Below are positions 34,848-43,510 of a stretch of DNA of 64,000 nucleotides, piece after piece. Position 1 is the stretch's first letter; every line of letters begins with the position of its first letter. Both the position numbers and the translations under genes were made by a program. This DNA comes from Natronococcus pandeyae. Lineage in GTDB: Archaea; Halobacteriota; Halobacteria; Halobacteriales; Natrialbaceae. Where the stretch lies: positions 1 through 64,000 of the forward strand of contig NZ_PHNJ01000014.1 of NCBI RefSeq assembly GCF_008122205.1. The letters are read 5' to 3'. The notes beneath the pieces are model-generated. The model had not been told where the DNA came from. It saw only the letters and a list, made by a program, of their open reading frames with translations, and did not search any database.

Positions 34848-36011
34848 ATGCTGGATTTCGTTCAACTCGAGCAGGATCTCGACCAGGAGGAGCGGATGAT
34901 CCGGGACACGGCCCGAGAGTTCGTCGAAGAACACGTCAAACCCGACGTCGGCGACCACTTCGAAGCCGGGACGTTTCCGAAGGAACTCATCCCGAAGATG
35001 GGTGAACTCGGCTTTTACGCGCCGAACCTCGAGGGATACGGCTCGCCGAACGTCTCGGAGACCGCCTACGGGTTGCTGATGCAGGAACTCGAGGCGGGCG
35101 ACTCGGGACTGCGCTCGATGGCCTCGGTCCAGGGCGCGCTCGTCATGTACCCGATCCACGCGTACGGGAGCGAGGAACAGAAAGAAGAGTGGCTCCCGGC
35201 GATGGGCCAGGGTGAAGCGATCGGCTGTTTCGGCCTCACCGAACCCGAACACGGCTCGAATCCGTCGGCGATGGAGACCCGCGCCGAGCGCGACGGCGAC
35301 GGCTACGTCCTCAACGGCTCGAAGACGTGGATCACGAACTCGCCGATCGCAGACGTCGCCATCGTCTGGGCGCGGGACCGCTCGGCCGAGGACGATCCGG
35401 TTCGCGGCTTCCTCGTCGAGACCGACCGGGACGGCGTCTCGACGAACAAGATCACCGAGAAGCTCTCGCTGCGAGCGTCGATCACCGGCGAGATCGGACT
35501 CAACGACGTCTACGTCCCCGAAGCGAACGTGCTTCCGGGCGTTTCCGGGATGAAGGGGCCGCTCTCCTGTCTGACGCAGGCGCGATACGGCATCGCCTGG
35601 GGAGCCGTCGGCGCCGCGCGGGACTGTTTCGAGGAGGCTCGCCAGTACGCGATCGATCGCGAGCAGTTCGGCGGTCCGATCGGTCGGTTCCAGCTTCAAC
35701 AGCAGAAACTCGCCGAGATGGCGACCCAGATCACGCTCGCACAGCTGCTGGCCTACCGGCTCGCCGAACTCAAAGAGCGCGGCGACATGCGACCCCAGCA
35801 CGTCTCGATGGCCAAGCGCAACAACGTCCGGATGGCCCGCGAGCAGTCGAAGGTCGCCCGCGAGATGCTCGGCGGCAACGGCATCACGACCGACTACTCC
35901 CCGATGCGCCACATGGCGAACATGGAAACGGTCTACACCTACGAGGGGACCCACGACATCCACACGCTCGTCCTCGGCGAGGAGCTCACTGGCCTCAAGG
36001 CCTACCAGTAG
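34848..36011 (+). CDS. Acyl-CoA dehydrogenase, glutaryl-CoA dehydrogenase-like
   Basis: This flavoprotein dehydrogenase acts on an acyl-CoA. The domains follow the ACAD order: N-helical (DEERMIRDTAREFVEEHVKP written as its shorter core TAREFVEEHVKP), middle GCFGLTEPEHGSNPSAMETR and KTWITNSPIADVAIVWAR, then KITEKLSLRASITGEI and the C-domain. The catalytic Glu is in YTYEGTHDIHTLVLG. The SLRAS and THDIH patterns match glutaryl-CoA dehydrogenases, so a decarboxylating role is possible. The length is 387 from MLDFVQLEQD. An IclR regulator follows downstream. Confidence 0.88.
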   Translation: MLDFVQLEQDLDQEERMIRDTAREFVEEHVKPDVGDHFEAGTFPKELIPKMGELGFYAPNLEGYGSPNVSETAYGLLMQELEAGDSGLRSMASVQGALVMYPIHAYGSEEQKEEWLPAMGQGEAIGCFGLTEPEHGSNPSAMETRAERDGDGYVLNGSKTWITNSPIADVAIVWARDRSAEDDPVRGFLVETDRDGVSTNKITEKLSLRASITGEIGLNDVYVPEANVLPGVSGMKGPLSCLTQARYGIAWGAVGAARDCFEEARQYAIDREQFGGPIGRFQLQQQKLAEMATQITLAQLLAYRLAELKERGDMRPQHVSMAKRNNVRMAREQSKVAREMLGGNGITTDYSPMRHMANMETVYTYEGTHDIHTLVLGEELTGLKAYQ

Positions 36012-36289
36012 CTCGCTCTCGACGACGGCACCGAACGTCCGGTTTCTCGTTTTCGCGCGCACGACGATTACCACCGCCGAACCGCGCCAGCGAGCCGCGC
36101 GACCGGATCGCGCCGCAGCCCTCGACGGTGGCGGACGATGGGACTCGAGGACGTCCCGTCTCGAGGCCGCGTTCCACATAGTGAACTGACGCTCCCGCTG
36201 TCCGCGACGGTCGTCTTATTCGTTTCGTATAATGGCGGTTGCGTTTCACTATCCGGAACATTGATGGGAATGTCCGCCGACGAGTAGGT

Positions 36290-37051
36290 ATGACCGCAGA
36301 ACGGGACGGCGAGGCCGACACGGGCGTCTCGACGACGAGAAAGACGTTCGCGATCCTCGAGGCGCTCAAGTCCGAGGAGGGGCTGACGATCACCGAGATC
36401 ACCGAGCGGACGGAACTGCCGAAGAGTACGGTCTACCGTCACCTCGCGACGCTCACCGACATGGGGTACGTCATCGAACGCGAGGGCGGCTACTACATCG
36501 GGCTTCGACTGCTCGAGATCAGCGAGCAGACCCGAAACCGGAAGACGGGGTACACCGCCGCGAAGCGCAAGGTGTTCGAACTGGGCCAGGAGACCGACGA
36601 GCGATCGCTGTTCGTCGTCGAGGAGGAGTACGACGCCGTCTACCTCCACCGGTACGGCAGCCTCGCCGACACGATGATCGGCAAGCGACGCCCGATGCAC
36701 TCGCTGGCGTCGGGAAAGGTGATTCTCGCGGAGTGGGACGACGATCGGGTCGCCGATTTCGTCGAGCGGAAGGGCCTCGGGAGACACACGAGTAACACGA
36801 TCACTGACCCGGACGCGCTCGCCGAGGAACTCGACCGGGTGCGGAAACAGGGGTACGCGATCAACGACGAGGAGTACATGGACGGCCTCTGTGGCGTCGC
36901 CGTTCCGGTTCACACGCCCGACGACGAACTCCTCGGCGCGCTGGGGCTGTTCGGTCCGGCCAGCCGGTTCACGGAGGACGTCCACGAGGAGTTCGTGAGC
37001 CGACTCCGGGACAAGGCGGGAGAGATCAGGGTGACGCTCGCGTACGGCTGA
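36290..37051 (+). CDS. IclR-family transcriptional regulator
   Basis: It has an N-terminal winged helix-turn-helix (about 15-75: KTFAILEALKSEEGLTITEI, then LPKSTVYRHLATLTDMGYV) and a C-terminal effector-binding domain (about 90-253) with MHSLASGKVILAEW and DEEYMDGLCGVAVPV, both IclR signatures. Such proteins usually sense aromatic or organic acids. It lies 279 bases downstream of the glutaryl-type dehydrogenase on the same strand, a plausible target. The start is the ATG at 36290 (MTAERDGEAD); the open frame upstream is basic. The length is 253. Confidence 0.92.
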   Translation: MTAERDGEADTGVSTTRKTFAILEALKSEEGLTITEITERTELPKSTVYRHLATLTDMGYVIEREGGYYIGLRLLEISEQTRNRKTGYTAAKRKVFELGQETDERSLFVVEEEYDAVYLHRYGSLADTMIGKRRPMHSLASGKVILAEWDDDRVADFVERKGLGRHTSNTITDPDALAEELDRVRKQGYAINDEEYMDGLCGVAVPVHTPDDELLGALGLFGPASRFTEDVHEEFVSRLRDKAGEIRVTLAYG

Positions 37052-37107
37052 ACCACAGCGAACCCGGCGACGAGTTCCAGGACTGCGACGAGCGTGTTCG
37101 TGGTCCG

Positions 37108-37182
37108 CATACTGAAACGCCACATGCTGAATCTTCGGACACTGAAGCGCCACATGCTGAACCTTCGCATACTGAAACGCGG
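37108..37182 (+). repeat. Five tandem 15-bp units
   Basis: Units are CATACTGAAACGCCA, CATGCTGAATCTTCG, GACACTGAAGCGCCA, CATGCTGAACCTTCG and CATACTGAAACGCGG, giving a 15/30-base period. They lie between the convergent IclR and SMC-like genes, outside both frames. They may be a minisatellite or a 3'-end element; the minus strand would read an Arg-Phe-Ser-Met repeat. Confidence 0.7.
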
Positions 37183-37229
37183 CGAATCAGACATGGAAGC
37201 GGTACGGCCTCGGAACTCGGTGGGCGTCG

Positions 37230-39200
37230 TCAGATTTCGGTGACGACGTCGTGCTCCTCGGCGAGCGCCTCGGCGTCCTCCTCGAGCAGCGCGACGACCA
37301 GGTAGGGTGCGTACGACTCGAAGTATTCGACGAGAGCCGCGATCCGCTCGGCGTCGATCGCCTCGAGCGAGTCGAGCAGCATGAACGGCACCGTCTCGTA
37401 GACGTCGTGAACGAGGTAGCCGGCCAGCGCGAACACGAGTCCGGTCACCTCGCGCTCGCTCTCGCTCAGGTGCTCGATCGCGTCCTCGTAGGCCGCACCT
37501 TCGTCGGTGCTCCGGACGATCTTGAGGTCGAACGATGACTTCGACACCTTCCGGCGGCCCTCGCGGACGTCGCGGGTCGTCCGGTCGATCCAGATTCGGT
37601 CCAGATTGTCGTAGCCGAGCGTTTCGAGGAGGTTGTCCATGTGCTCGTTGAACGCTTCGACCGCGTCCTCTTCGATCCGGTCGATGCGGGTGCGCAGGTC
37701 GGTCAGCTCTTCCGTGACCTCCTCGCGGCGCGCCTCGAGACCCTCGCGCTCGCCGAGTCGGTCCTCGACCGACGCGATCTCGTCTTCGACCTCGTCGCGC
37801 TCGCGCTCCTTGCGCTCGAGTTCGAACTCGAGCTGGTTGACCTCGCGGTGTTGTTCGAGGATGTCCTCCGAGCCGTCGCTCTCGAGGTCGTCGATCTCGT
37901 CCTCGAGGTCGTCGATCTCCTCGGTCAGGGACTCGCGCTCGCTCGTGAGCTCGTCGATCCGGTCGCGGCGGCGCTCGATCTCGTCGTCGATCGACTCGAG
38001 ACGGCGGGTCGCCTGCCGGTACTCCGTCCGGTTCTCGTTGATCTCGGTGAGCGTCGCTCGTCTCTCGTCGAGGTCGTCGTTGATAGTCGATCGCTCCTCG
38101 AGTCGCTCCTGGTGTGCCGTCCGGAGCTGCTCGATCGTGGTTTCGATCTGGTCCGTCGCGACCGACGAGCCACAGGTCCAGCAGGTGACCGTCTCCGAGT
38201 CACCCTCGGCCAGCAGTTGATCGGTGAGGGCGCCGTCGCCTCCGGCGCTGCCGCCGTTACCCGCGAGGAACTCGCCAGGGTTCTCGAGCAGCCGCTCGTT
38301 GAACTGGATCGTCCGCTGCAGTTGCGAGATTTCCTCGTTGAGACCGTCCTTCTGGTCCTGGAGCGCGTCGATCTCCGCCTCCAGCCGACCGATGTCGGCT
38401 TCCTCGCCCGTCGAGAGCTCGTCGACGTTCGCCTCCACCTCCTCGCGCTCGTCCTCGAGCGCCTCGATGCTCTCGCGCTCGGTATCGATCCGGTCGCGAG
38501 TGCGTTCGAGCTCCGAGCGGGTATCGCGGAGTTCGTCCAGCTTCGTCTCGAGTTCCGATCGTTCCTCGCGTCGGGTTTCGACGTCGACGTTCGTCGACTC
38601 GAGGGCCTCCTCTGCCGTCTCGAGTTCCTCGCGGAGCTCCTCGATCTCGTCGGCCAGCCGCGTTCGTTTCGCCTCGAGGTCGGGGAGGCGATCCTCGCGG
38701 TCGTCGAGTTCGCCGAGTTGCTCGTCGAGGCGCTGTTTTCGCTGTTCGAGCTGTCGGATCTCCGCCTTGATCGCGTCGGTGTCGACCGGCCGCATGATCA
38801 GGTCGCGGAGTTCGTCGCCACGCGCGACGGCCCGACGCGCCTCGTTCGACTCGAGCAGGAACGCAAACAGATCCGCGATTTCCGGATCCTCGAGGTACGG
38901 CTCGCCGTCGGTGACGATCGTCCCGTTCTGCCGGCGGAGTGTCTGTCGGTACGTTTCGTCGTCGAACTCGAGGACCGCCGAGCCCTCCTCGGCGTCGGCT
39001 TTGAGACTCGCCCGGTCGCTCCCGAGCGCCGCCATGATTCCCTGGAGCAGCGACGTCCGATTCGTCGCGTTACGTCCGGAGAGAACGGTAATTCCCTGCT
39101 GGAACGAGACGGACGTCTCTTCGATTCCACCGATGTTAGTGACCGAGAGCGCCGCCTGCTCGGGAGTCTCACGGTTCTCTACGTTCTGATTCGTCTTCAT
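37230..39200 (-). CDS. Archaea-specific SMC-related protein (Sph3-like)
   Basis: This is a long coiled-coil ATPase-like protein of 656 residues. A head half lies at residues 15-150, two Glu/Arg-rich coiled coils at about 155-310 and 370-530 meet at a zinc-hook-like CWTCG (about 346), and the second head half follows with HLSESEREVTGLVFALAG (signature-like) and PFMLLDSLEAIDAERI (Walker B-like). The Walker A site is unusual, LSGRNATNRTSLL, with Arg where Lys is expected. It follows the RdfA-like gene on the same strand, the pairing reported for cell-shape control in Haloferax. The role here is inferred from that. Confidence 0.8.
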   Translation of the reverse strand: MKTNQNVENRETPEQAALSVTNIGGIEETSVSFQQGITVLSGRNATNRTSLLQGIMAALGSDRASLKADAEEGSAVLEFDDETYRQTLRRQNGTIVTDGEPYLEDPEIADLFAFLLESNEARRAVARGDELRDLIMRPVDTDAIKAEIRQLEQRKQRLDEQLGELDDREDRLPDLEAKRTRLADEIEELREELETAEEALESTNVDVETRREERSELETKLDELRDTRSELERTRDRIDTERESIEALEDEREEVEANVDELSTGEEADIGRLEAEIDALQDQKDGLNEEISQLQRTIQFNERLLENPGEFLAGNGGSAGGDGALTDQLLAEGDSETVTCWTCGSSVATDQIETTIEQLRTAHQERLEERSTINDDLDERRATLTEINENRTEYRQATRRLESIDDEIERRRDRIDELTSERESLTEEIDDLEDEIDDLESDGSEDILEQHREVNQLEFELERKERERDEVEDEIASVEDRLGEREGLEARREEVTEELTDLRTRIDRIEEDAVEAFNEHMDNLLETLGYDNLDRIWIDRTTRDVREGRRKVSKSSFDLKIVRSTDEGAAYEDAIEHLSESEREVTGLVFALAGYLVHDVYETVPFMLLDSLEAIDAERIAALVEYFESYAPYLVVALLEEDAEALAEEHDVVTEI

Positions 39201-39273
39201 AGAGCCGAGTAGAGGGGCCAGACAAATAGGTATTATCACATCCAGCGCCCAGCCAAAACAGTTTACTCTCCCG

Positions 39274-39900
39274 TCAGTTCGCACACCCACACGCGCGCTC
39301 GTCGAGCAGTTCCCGAACGGTGAACTGCTGGTGGCACTCCTCGCAGGTCACTGTCACCGAGACGAGCACGTCGAACTCGCCGAGGTCGATCACGTCGTTG
39401 CGCCGTAGCTGGGCGATCGTATCGACCGTCACCGCTTCGGTCCGGTTCTGGAGCGCGCCGAGTTTCTCCCCGCCGCGCTCGAGGCGCTCCTCGTCGTCCG
39501 GCGTCTCGAGGGACGCCTCGAGACACTTGGTCAGGTGGTTGTAGACGGTCTGGTGGGAGACGAAGTCGGATTCGACCGACTCGACCGGGACGCCGTCGCG
39601 CTCGAGTTCGTTCCGGGTCTGGACCCGGGTCCCGCTGGTGACGTCGTCGTCGGTGAGCAGCCGATAGGTGTTCTCGATCTCGCCTTCCTTGTACGAGACG
39701 CCGGCTTCCTGGAGCGCCGCCTCGAGGACGCGCTCGTTGACGAGCGTCGCGAGTTCCCGCGTACTGTACTGTTCGTCGTCTTCGCCGGTCCAGTACGCGA
39801 CGAGGTCGTCGTCGAGCCTCGAGAGGTCGTACCCGTCCGCGACTCGTCCGAGTTTGCAACACGCCGCGCGCTGGTCCGCGGAATCACTACGGTCAGTCAC
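39274..39900 (-). CDS. rdfA: Rod-determining factor RdfA-like protein
   Basis: A GTG start at 39900 gives 208 residues beginning (M)TDRSDSADQRAACCKLGRVA. The middle is helical (YSTRELATLVNERVLEAAL, then FVSHQTVYNHLTKCLEASL), and the C-terminus is a zinc-binding-like region, VTCEECHQQFTVRELL ending DERACGCAN. The CCKLGRVADxYxL opening, the TVYNHL segment and the adjacent SMC-like gene match RdfA, which promotes rod shape in haloarchaea. The longer ATG frame from 40032 is rejected because its first 44 residues are hydrophobic and unlike the family. The assignment is from memory of the family pattern. Confidence 0.75.
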   Translation of the reverse strand: MTDRSDSADQRAACCKLGRVADGYDLSRLDDDLVAYWTGEDDEQYSTRELATLVNERVLEAALQEAGVSYKEGEIENTYRLLTDDDVTSGTRVQTRNELERDGVPVESVESDFVSHQTVYNHLTKCLEASLETPDDEERLERGGEKLGALQNRTEAVTVDTIAQLRRNDVIDLGEFDVLVSVTVTCEECHQQFTVRELLDERACGCAN

Positions 39901-40353
39901 TATCACAGCGATAGACGCAGTCAGCAAAAAGGATTCCGAGAACTCGTAGCCTTTACAGAAGTATGGCCGTAATCCGATACTGGTTAACTTCCCGATGAAA
40001 CCATAGTAACTATATGTAATGTTAATAGACATGTTCTATCGAGATCAAGACGAGTGTCACCTTTCCGTTCCTTCTTTCTGTCGCCTTTTTACCGCTTCTA
40101 TCCCCTACTTTCGCACTAAAGGAGAGAAACAATCACAAAAACGATCTTGACACACCCGCCAGACGAGGGCCCTATCTTACGGCGTTTTCGAGGGCCATAT
40201 CCGCCATATCTGAATAACACGCGTTTCATTTCGAAAGCGGTCCATCGGCGCCAAACTGATTGCTATCAGTCATATTCGCTATCCACTCTACTTTCTTAGA
40301 TTTTCGGCCTACGGACGCTCGAGATACCGCTCGTCTGGTCAGTTACAGCGGCC
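39901..40353. other. AT-rich spacer upstream of rdfA
   Basis: I see no gene on either strand in these 453 bases. The stretch is pyrimidine-rich near 40050-40110 and ends at repeat copy B. It must contain the rdfA promoter on the minus strand, but no convincing TATA box can be singled out. Confidence 0.4.
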
Positions 40354-40585
40354 GTGTTCAACTACGACCGTGAGTACTCAGCGTCCGGTGAGACCACCAC
40401 GAAAGCCTCTGGGCCGCTCGAGTCAGGGGCTCGCTTTGCTCACATGCTTGCATCGCCCGCCGTCCCCGAGCGGCCCAGCCCCTTTCAGTCCCACCCGAGT
40501 CGGTTGCCTGGCCGGCCATCGTGGGTGGGGCTGAAAGGGGCTTTCGTGGTGGTCGATTCTCGGCGAGTCGGTGTACTCTGAACAC
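40354..40585 (+). repeat. Nested dispersed repeat, copy B (arms + core)
   Basis: The left arm (40354-40390) starts GTGTTCAACTACGACCGTGA; the core (40391-40552) is bounded by GACCACCACGAAAGCC (40392-40407) and its perfect reverse complement (40539-40554); the right arm (40553-40585) ends CTCTGAACAC. Inside the core are two more stems: CTGGGCCGCTCG with CGAGCGGCCCAG (40409-40420/40467-40478), and a 20-bp stem with one mismatch (40477-40496/40523-40542). Relative to copy A, the arms are inverted but the core is not. Confidence 0.85.
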
Positions 40586-40606
40586 CGCCGTTACAGCCGT
40601 CCGCGG

Positions 40607-40615
40607 TTTTATATA
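40607..40615 (+). promoter_or_regulatory. TATA box for the Tat-signal DUF3006-like gene
   Basis: TTTTATATA lies 23-31 bases before the ATG at 40638, typical of a leaderless haloarchaeal promoter, and only 22 bases after the end of repeat copy B. Confidence 0.5.
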
Positions 40616-40637
40616 CCAAACCGCGGCCAACCGGGGT

Positions 40638-40982
40638 ATGACAGGTTCCAACCAACTGTCACGACGAACTGCACTCCGAACGATCGGCGCCCTCGGCGTC
40701 TCGACGGTCGCCGCGTCGACAGCAGTCAGCGCACGATCCGACCCTTCCGAAGGGGCCGACCAGTACATCGGCGTCGTCGACCGAATCGTCGACGGACGAT
40801 ACGTCGTACTGCTGCTCGAGGAGGACAACCAGGTGGTCGATCAACTCGTCCTCGACGTCGACGAGTTCGACAGTATCGAAGAGCGCGACGTTCTCGTAGT
40901 CATACTCAAGGACGGAGAGCTCTACCGGTATCAGCACCTGCCGGAGAAGCCCGAAAGTACCGGTCGAAACGGACGGAACTGA
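40638..40982 (+). CDS. Tat-signal protein with DUF3006-like domain (114 aa)
   Basis: MTGSNQLSRRTALRTIGALG is a twin-arginine signal, with probable cleavage after TAVSA near residue 34. The mature part (about 45-105) reads IGVVDRIVDGRYVVLLLEED, then a DEFDSIEERDVLVVIL segment and a LYRYQHLPE end, matching the small beta-barrel-like DUF3006 family of unknown function. The protein is therefore probably exported. It is monocistronic, directly downstream of repeat copy B and a strong TATA box, so the repeat may influence its expression. Confidence 0.78.
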   Translation: MTGSNQLSRRTALRTIGALGVSTVAASTAVSARSDPSEGADQYIGVVDRIVDGRYVVLLLEEDNQVVDQLVLDVDEFDSIEERDVLVVILKDGELYRYQHLPEKPESTGRNGRN

Positions 40983-41047
40983 CGCTCGCTCCGGAAACGC
41001 TCCGTCGGTAGATCGCGAGTAGCCGGCGGTATCGACGACGCCACTCG

Positions 41048-41800
41048 TCAGTCGATGGGGATCTGCGTTACCTCGCGCGACGGTTGCTTGAGAGGGACGC
41101 GCACGTCGAGATCAGCGGACTCCGCCTCGAGGTCCTCGAGTGCCCGACGGATCCCGTTGTGGTGTCCGGCACCGATAATCGCGACGACGTCGTATCCCCC
41201 GCAGCGAAGCCGGTGGAGGCGTTCTGCCATCGCTCGATCACGCTGATCGATCAGGACTCCCGCCACTTCGGGAAGCAGCAGCCGCATGTTGTCGATCACC
41301 GGCTGAACGTCGTCGCCGTGATCGATCTCCGAGAACGGGGTCGCCACCACTTCCATCTGCCGGGCGTACTCCTCGGGACCCAGCGACTGGGTTCGGAACA
41401 GCAGCCTCGGCAGCGTCTCGGGGCCGATACGGTTCATAAGGGCGGTAACGGTCTGTGACATCGGTTCGTCGATGAGGGCGACCTCGGTGTCGAGTTCGGC
41501 AGCCGTCTCGATTGCCGTCTCCATATCCGTTTTCGTGGGATCGAGACCGGACAGTCGGACGACGGTCTGCTGTATCGCTCGCAGTACCGTGTATCCGACC
41601 GCCACCGGCGGTGGGAGGTCGCGAGCCAGTTCGATCGGGTTCGGCCGCCGATCCTGCTGGAGATTCTCGAACCGGCGCTCGTCCAGTTCGACGGCGACGA
41701 CGTCGGGTTCGACGGTTCGGATCGTTTCGCGCGCTCGCTGTCGGTGGGTCCTCGAGAAGTGGACGCTGGGGACGAAGGTGATGGTTCCCTGGTCAGACAT
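41048..41800 (-). CDS. TraB/PrgY-family protein
   Basis: The TraB domain spans nearly the whole 250 residues. It starts with GTITFVPSVHFSRTHRQRAR, has the conserved Glu-Leu-Asp-Glu-Arg-Arg motif in VVAVELDERRFENL, and near the C-terminus AIIGAGHHNGIRRAL with its GxGH motif. The family is related to metal-dependent peptidase-like or pheromone-shutdown proteins; its biochemical role in archaea is not established. The extra C-terminal membrane helices seen in some archaeal members are absent. The start MSDQGTITF at 41800 is preferred over the GTG/ATG further out. Confidence 0.83.
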   Translation of the reverse strand: MSDQGTITFVPSVHFSRTHRQRARETIRTVEPDVVAVELDERRFENLQQDRRPNPIELARDLPPPVAVGYTVLRAIQQTVVRLSGLDPTKTDMETAIETAAELDTEVALIDEPMSQTVTALMNRIGPETLPRLLFRTQSLGPEEYARQMEVVATPFSEIDHGDDVQPVIDNMRLLLPEVAGVLIDQRDRAMAERLHRLRCGGYDVVAIIGAGHHNGIRRALEDLEAESADLDVRVPLKQPSREVTQIPID

Positions 41801-41933
41801 TCGTTCGCACAGTTCGTCGACCACGGGCTTGAAGCTAACAGTGTTCCGCGTCGACTCCAGGCCGGTCAGGAGTGCGCCAGATGGCCGACAGAATGATGCC
41901 TCGAGCGCTGAAATGCCGTCTGCGGCGTCCTCT

Positions 41934-42614
41934 CTACGAGTTGGGCCGGTGGGACGATTGATCGTCCGCGCCGTCGATCAGCTGTTCGGCGCTACTCTCG
42001 CCTCGAGAACGCGTCGCGTCGCCGAAGCCGGCGCTGATGATCCGCGTGAGCGCCGCTTCCGCGCTCTCGTCTAGCTCGGTGATATCGTCGGGATCCACCT
42101 CGAGAACGAAGCCGGTGGTAATGTTTGGCGCCGTCGGCAAGAAGAGAATCACGCGCCCGTCCGTGGTTCGATGGCCGGTTTTGAACCCAGTCATTCGAAG
42201 CCCGTCCCAGAGTTCGAATTTGACCGGGCTCTGTACCGCGTCCGTACCGACCGTCACCTCGGTCGTGCTTTTGGACGCGTTGTAGACGAGCCGCAGCCCG
42301 GGAACGCGATTCGCCGCGTGATCGAGCCAGGCTTCGAACAGTTCGCCGATCGTCGTTCGCGCGAGGCTTCCGATTCCGTACATCAACAGCGCGACGATCG
42401 AGAGCAAAACGAGGACGCGAACCACGCCCGCGAGGTGCTCGAGCGTCTCCTCGTTGACGCCGACAAGCACCGTGCCGAGCGCATCGCCGTCGAGCATCAC
42501 CGCTGGAGTGACGTTCGCGACGAACGAGTAGAGCACGTACACGATGAACAGCGTGACGAGAATCGGAACCAGAACGATGAGCCCTCTCCCGAAGTCTCGC
42601 TTCCACGAGCTCAT
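41934..42614 (-). CDS. DUF502-family membrane protein
   Basis: There are two membrane helices near the N-terminus (about 10-33 and 62-88: GLIVLVPILVTLFIVYVLYS and VVRVLVLLSIVALLMYGIGS), followed by a cytoplasmic or peripheral domain with RVPGLRLVYNASKSTTEV and the conserved GWHRTTDG-like segment FKTGHRTTDGRVILFLPTAP. The C-terminus is acidic and variable. These are hallmarks of DUF502, whose function is unknown. It is 226 residues, a lone gene. Confidence 0.87.
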   Translation of the reverse strand: MSSWKRDFGRGLIVLVPILVTLFIVYVLYSFVANVTPAVMLDGDALGTVLVGVNEETLEHLAGVVRVLVLLSIVALLMYGIGSLARTTIGELFEAWLDHAANRVPGLRLVYNASKSTTEVTVGTDAVQSPVKFELWDGLRMTGFKTGHRTTDGRVILFLPTAPNITTGFVLEVDPDDITELDESAEAALTRIISAGFGDATRSRGESSAEQLIDGADDQSSHRPNS

Positions 42615-42705
42615 GTTACTTCCCCCACACGTACGGCTATTCGCTGCATCGTATGAATAGGTTTAGATGTCGGCCGAACGTGCGAGTGGTTCTGAACAGG
42701 TGTCA

Positions 42706-43371
42706 TTAGCGGTGACGGCGAAGTTCCATGAGGATCGGCGCCGGAAGGTCCAGCGCAGCCAGCACCTCCTCGCGTTGGGCCGGCGATCCGTGACCGGCTA
42801 CGAACCCGTTGAGTCGTGCGACGACCGTCGACTCGACGAACCCGTCGCCGTACAGGCTCGCGAGTTCGTCCCCGACGACCGGCGTCGACTGCAGTTCGTA
42901 CTTCTGGTGGAACTCCTCTGCAGAAGTGAATCCCTCGAGCCGTTCGACGTCGGTCGACACCGACCGGCCGGTTCGCTCCGCGAGCGCGGCCCGTTCACGG
43001 CGCGCAACCTCGTACTGCTCGTCGTCGTGGGCGAGGACGACGCTACGGTACTGTCGTTTCGGTGCCGACGTACTCCAGTCGTGGTTCGTCCAGAACACCT
43101 CGAGTAGATCCTCGTAGGACAGTTCTGCGGGGTCGTACGCGACCTGAACGACCTCCGTGTGGTCGCCCAACGAAAAGTAGGTGGGATCGGGTTCGGTCCC
43201 GCCCGCGTAGCCGACTTTCGTTCGGGCGACGCCCTCGAGCGCGCCGAACCGGGCGTCCGGTCCCCAGAAACACCCCATCCCGAACGTCGCTGTCGCCGTT
43301 CCGTCCGGGGCCTCGAAGGGCGCGTCCTCGAGCAGCGCCGGTTCCGCCGCCGCCTCGCTCGTCCGTGTCAT
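42706..43371 (-). CDS. msrA: Peptide methionine sulfoxide reductase MsrA
   Basis: It reduces methionine-S-sulfoxide in proteins, protecting against oxidative damage. The catalytic motif GMGCFWGPDARFGAL carries the nucleophile Cys at about residue 32; YAGGTEPDPTY and GDHTEVVQVAYDP, then FWTNHDWSTSAPKRQYRSVV, are MsrA landmarks. A Cys near the C-terminus, used for resolving in some MsrA, is not present, so electrons may come directly from thioredoxin-like partners. It starts at 43371 (MTRTSEAAAE); the length is 221. Confidence 0.92.
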   Translation of the reverse strand: MTRTSEAAAEPALLEDAPFEAPDGTATATFGMGCFWGPDARFGALEGVARTKVGYAGGTEPDPTYFSLGDHTEVVQVAYDPAELSYEDLLEVFWTNHDWSTSAPKRQYRSVVLAHDDEQYEVARRERAALAERTGRSVSTDVERLEGFTSAEEFHQKYELQSTPVVGDELASLYGDGFVESTVVARLNGFVAGHGSPAQREEVLAALDLPAPILMELRRHR

Positions 43372-43510
43372 ATGGAATTCTTCGGCCGAAGCCGTATGCC
43401 TGTGTCGCCGCGACCGATCGCCGTCGATGCGAACGGTCACCGTCGAATACAGTCACGAGCGTGGTCGATAGCCTTACTTCAGGCTGGTCGGTGGTCGTCC
43501 CGAACGCACT

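Noticed and set aside
39901-40032. 44-residue N-terminal extension of the RdfA-like gene from an upstream ATG
   Set aside because: The extension is hydrophobic with no family match. The GTG at 39900 gives the expected start of the conserved core.
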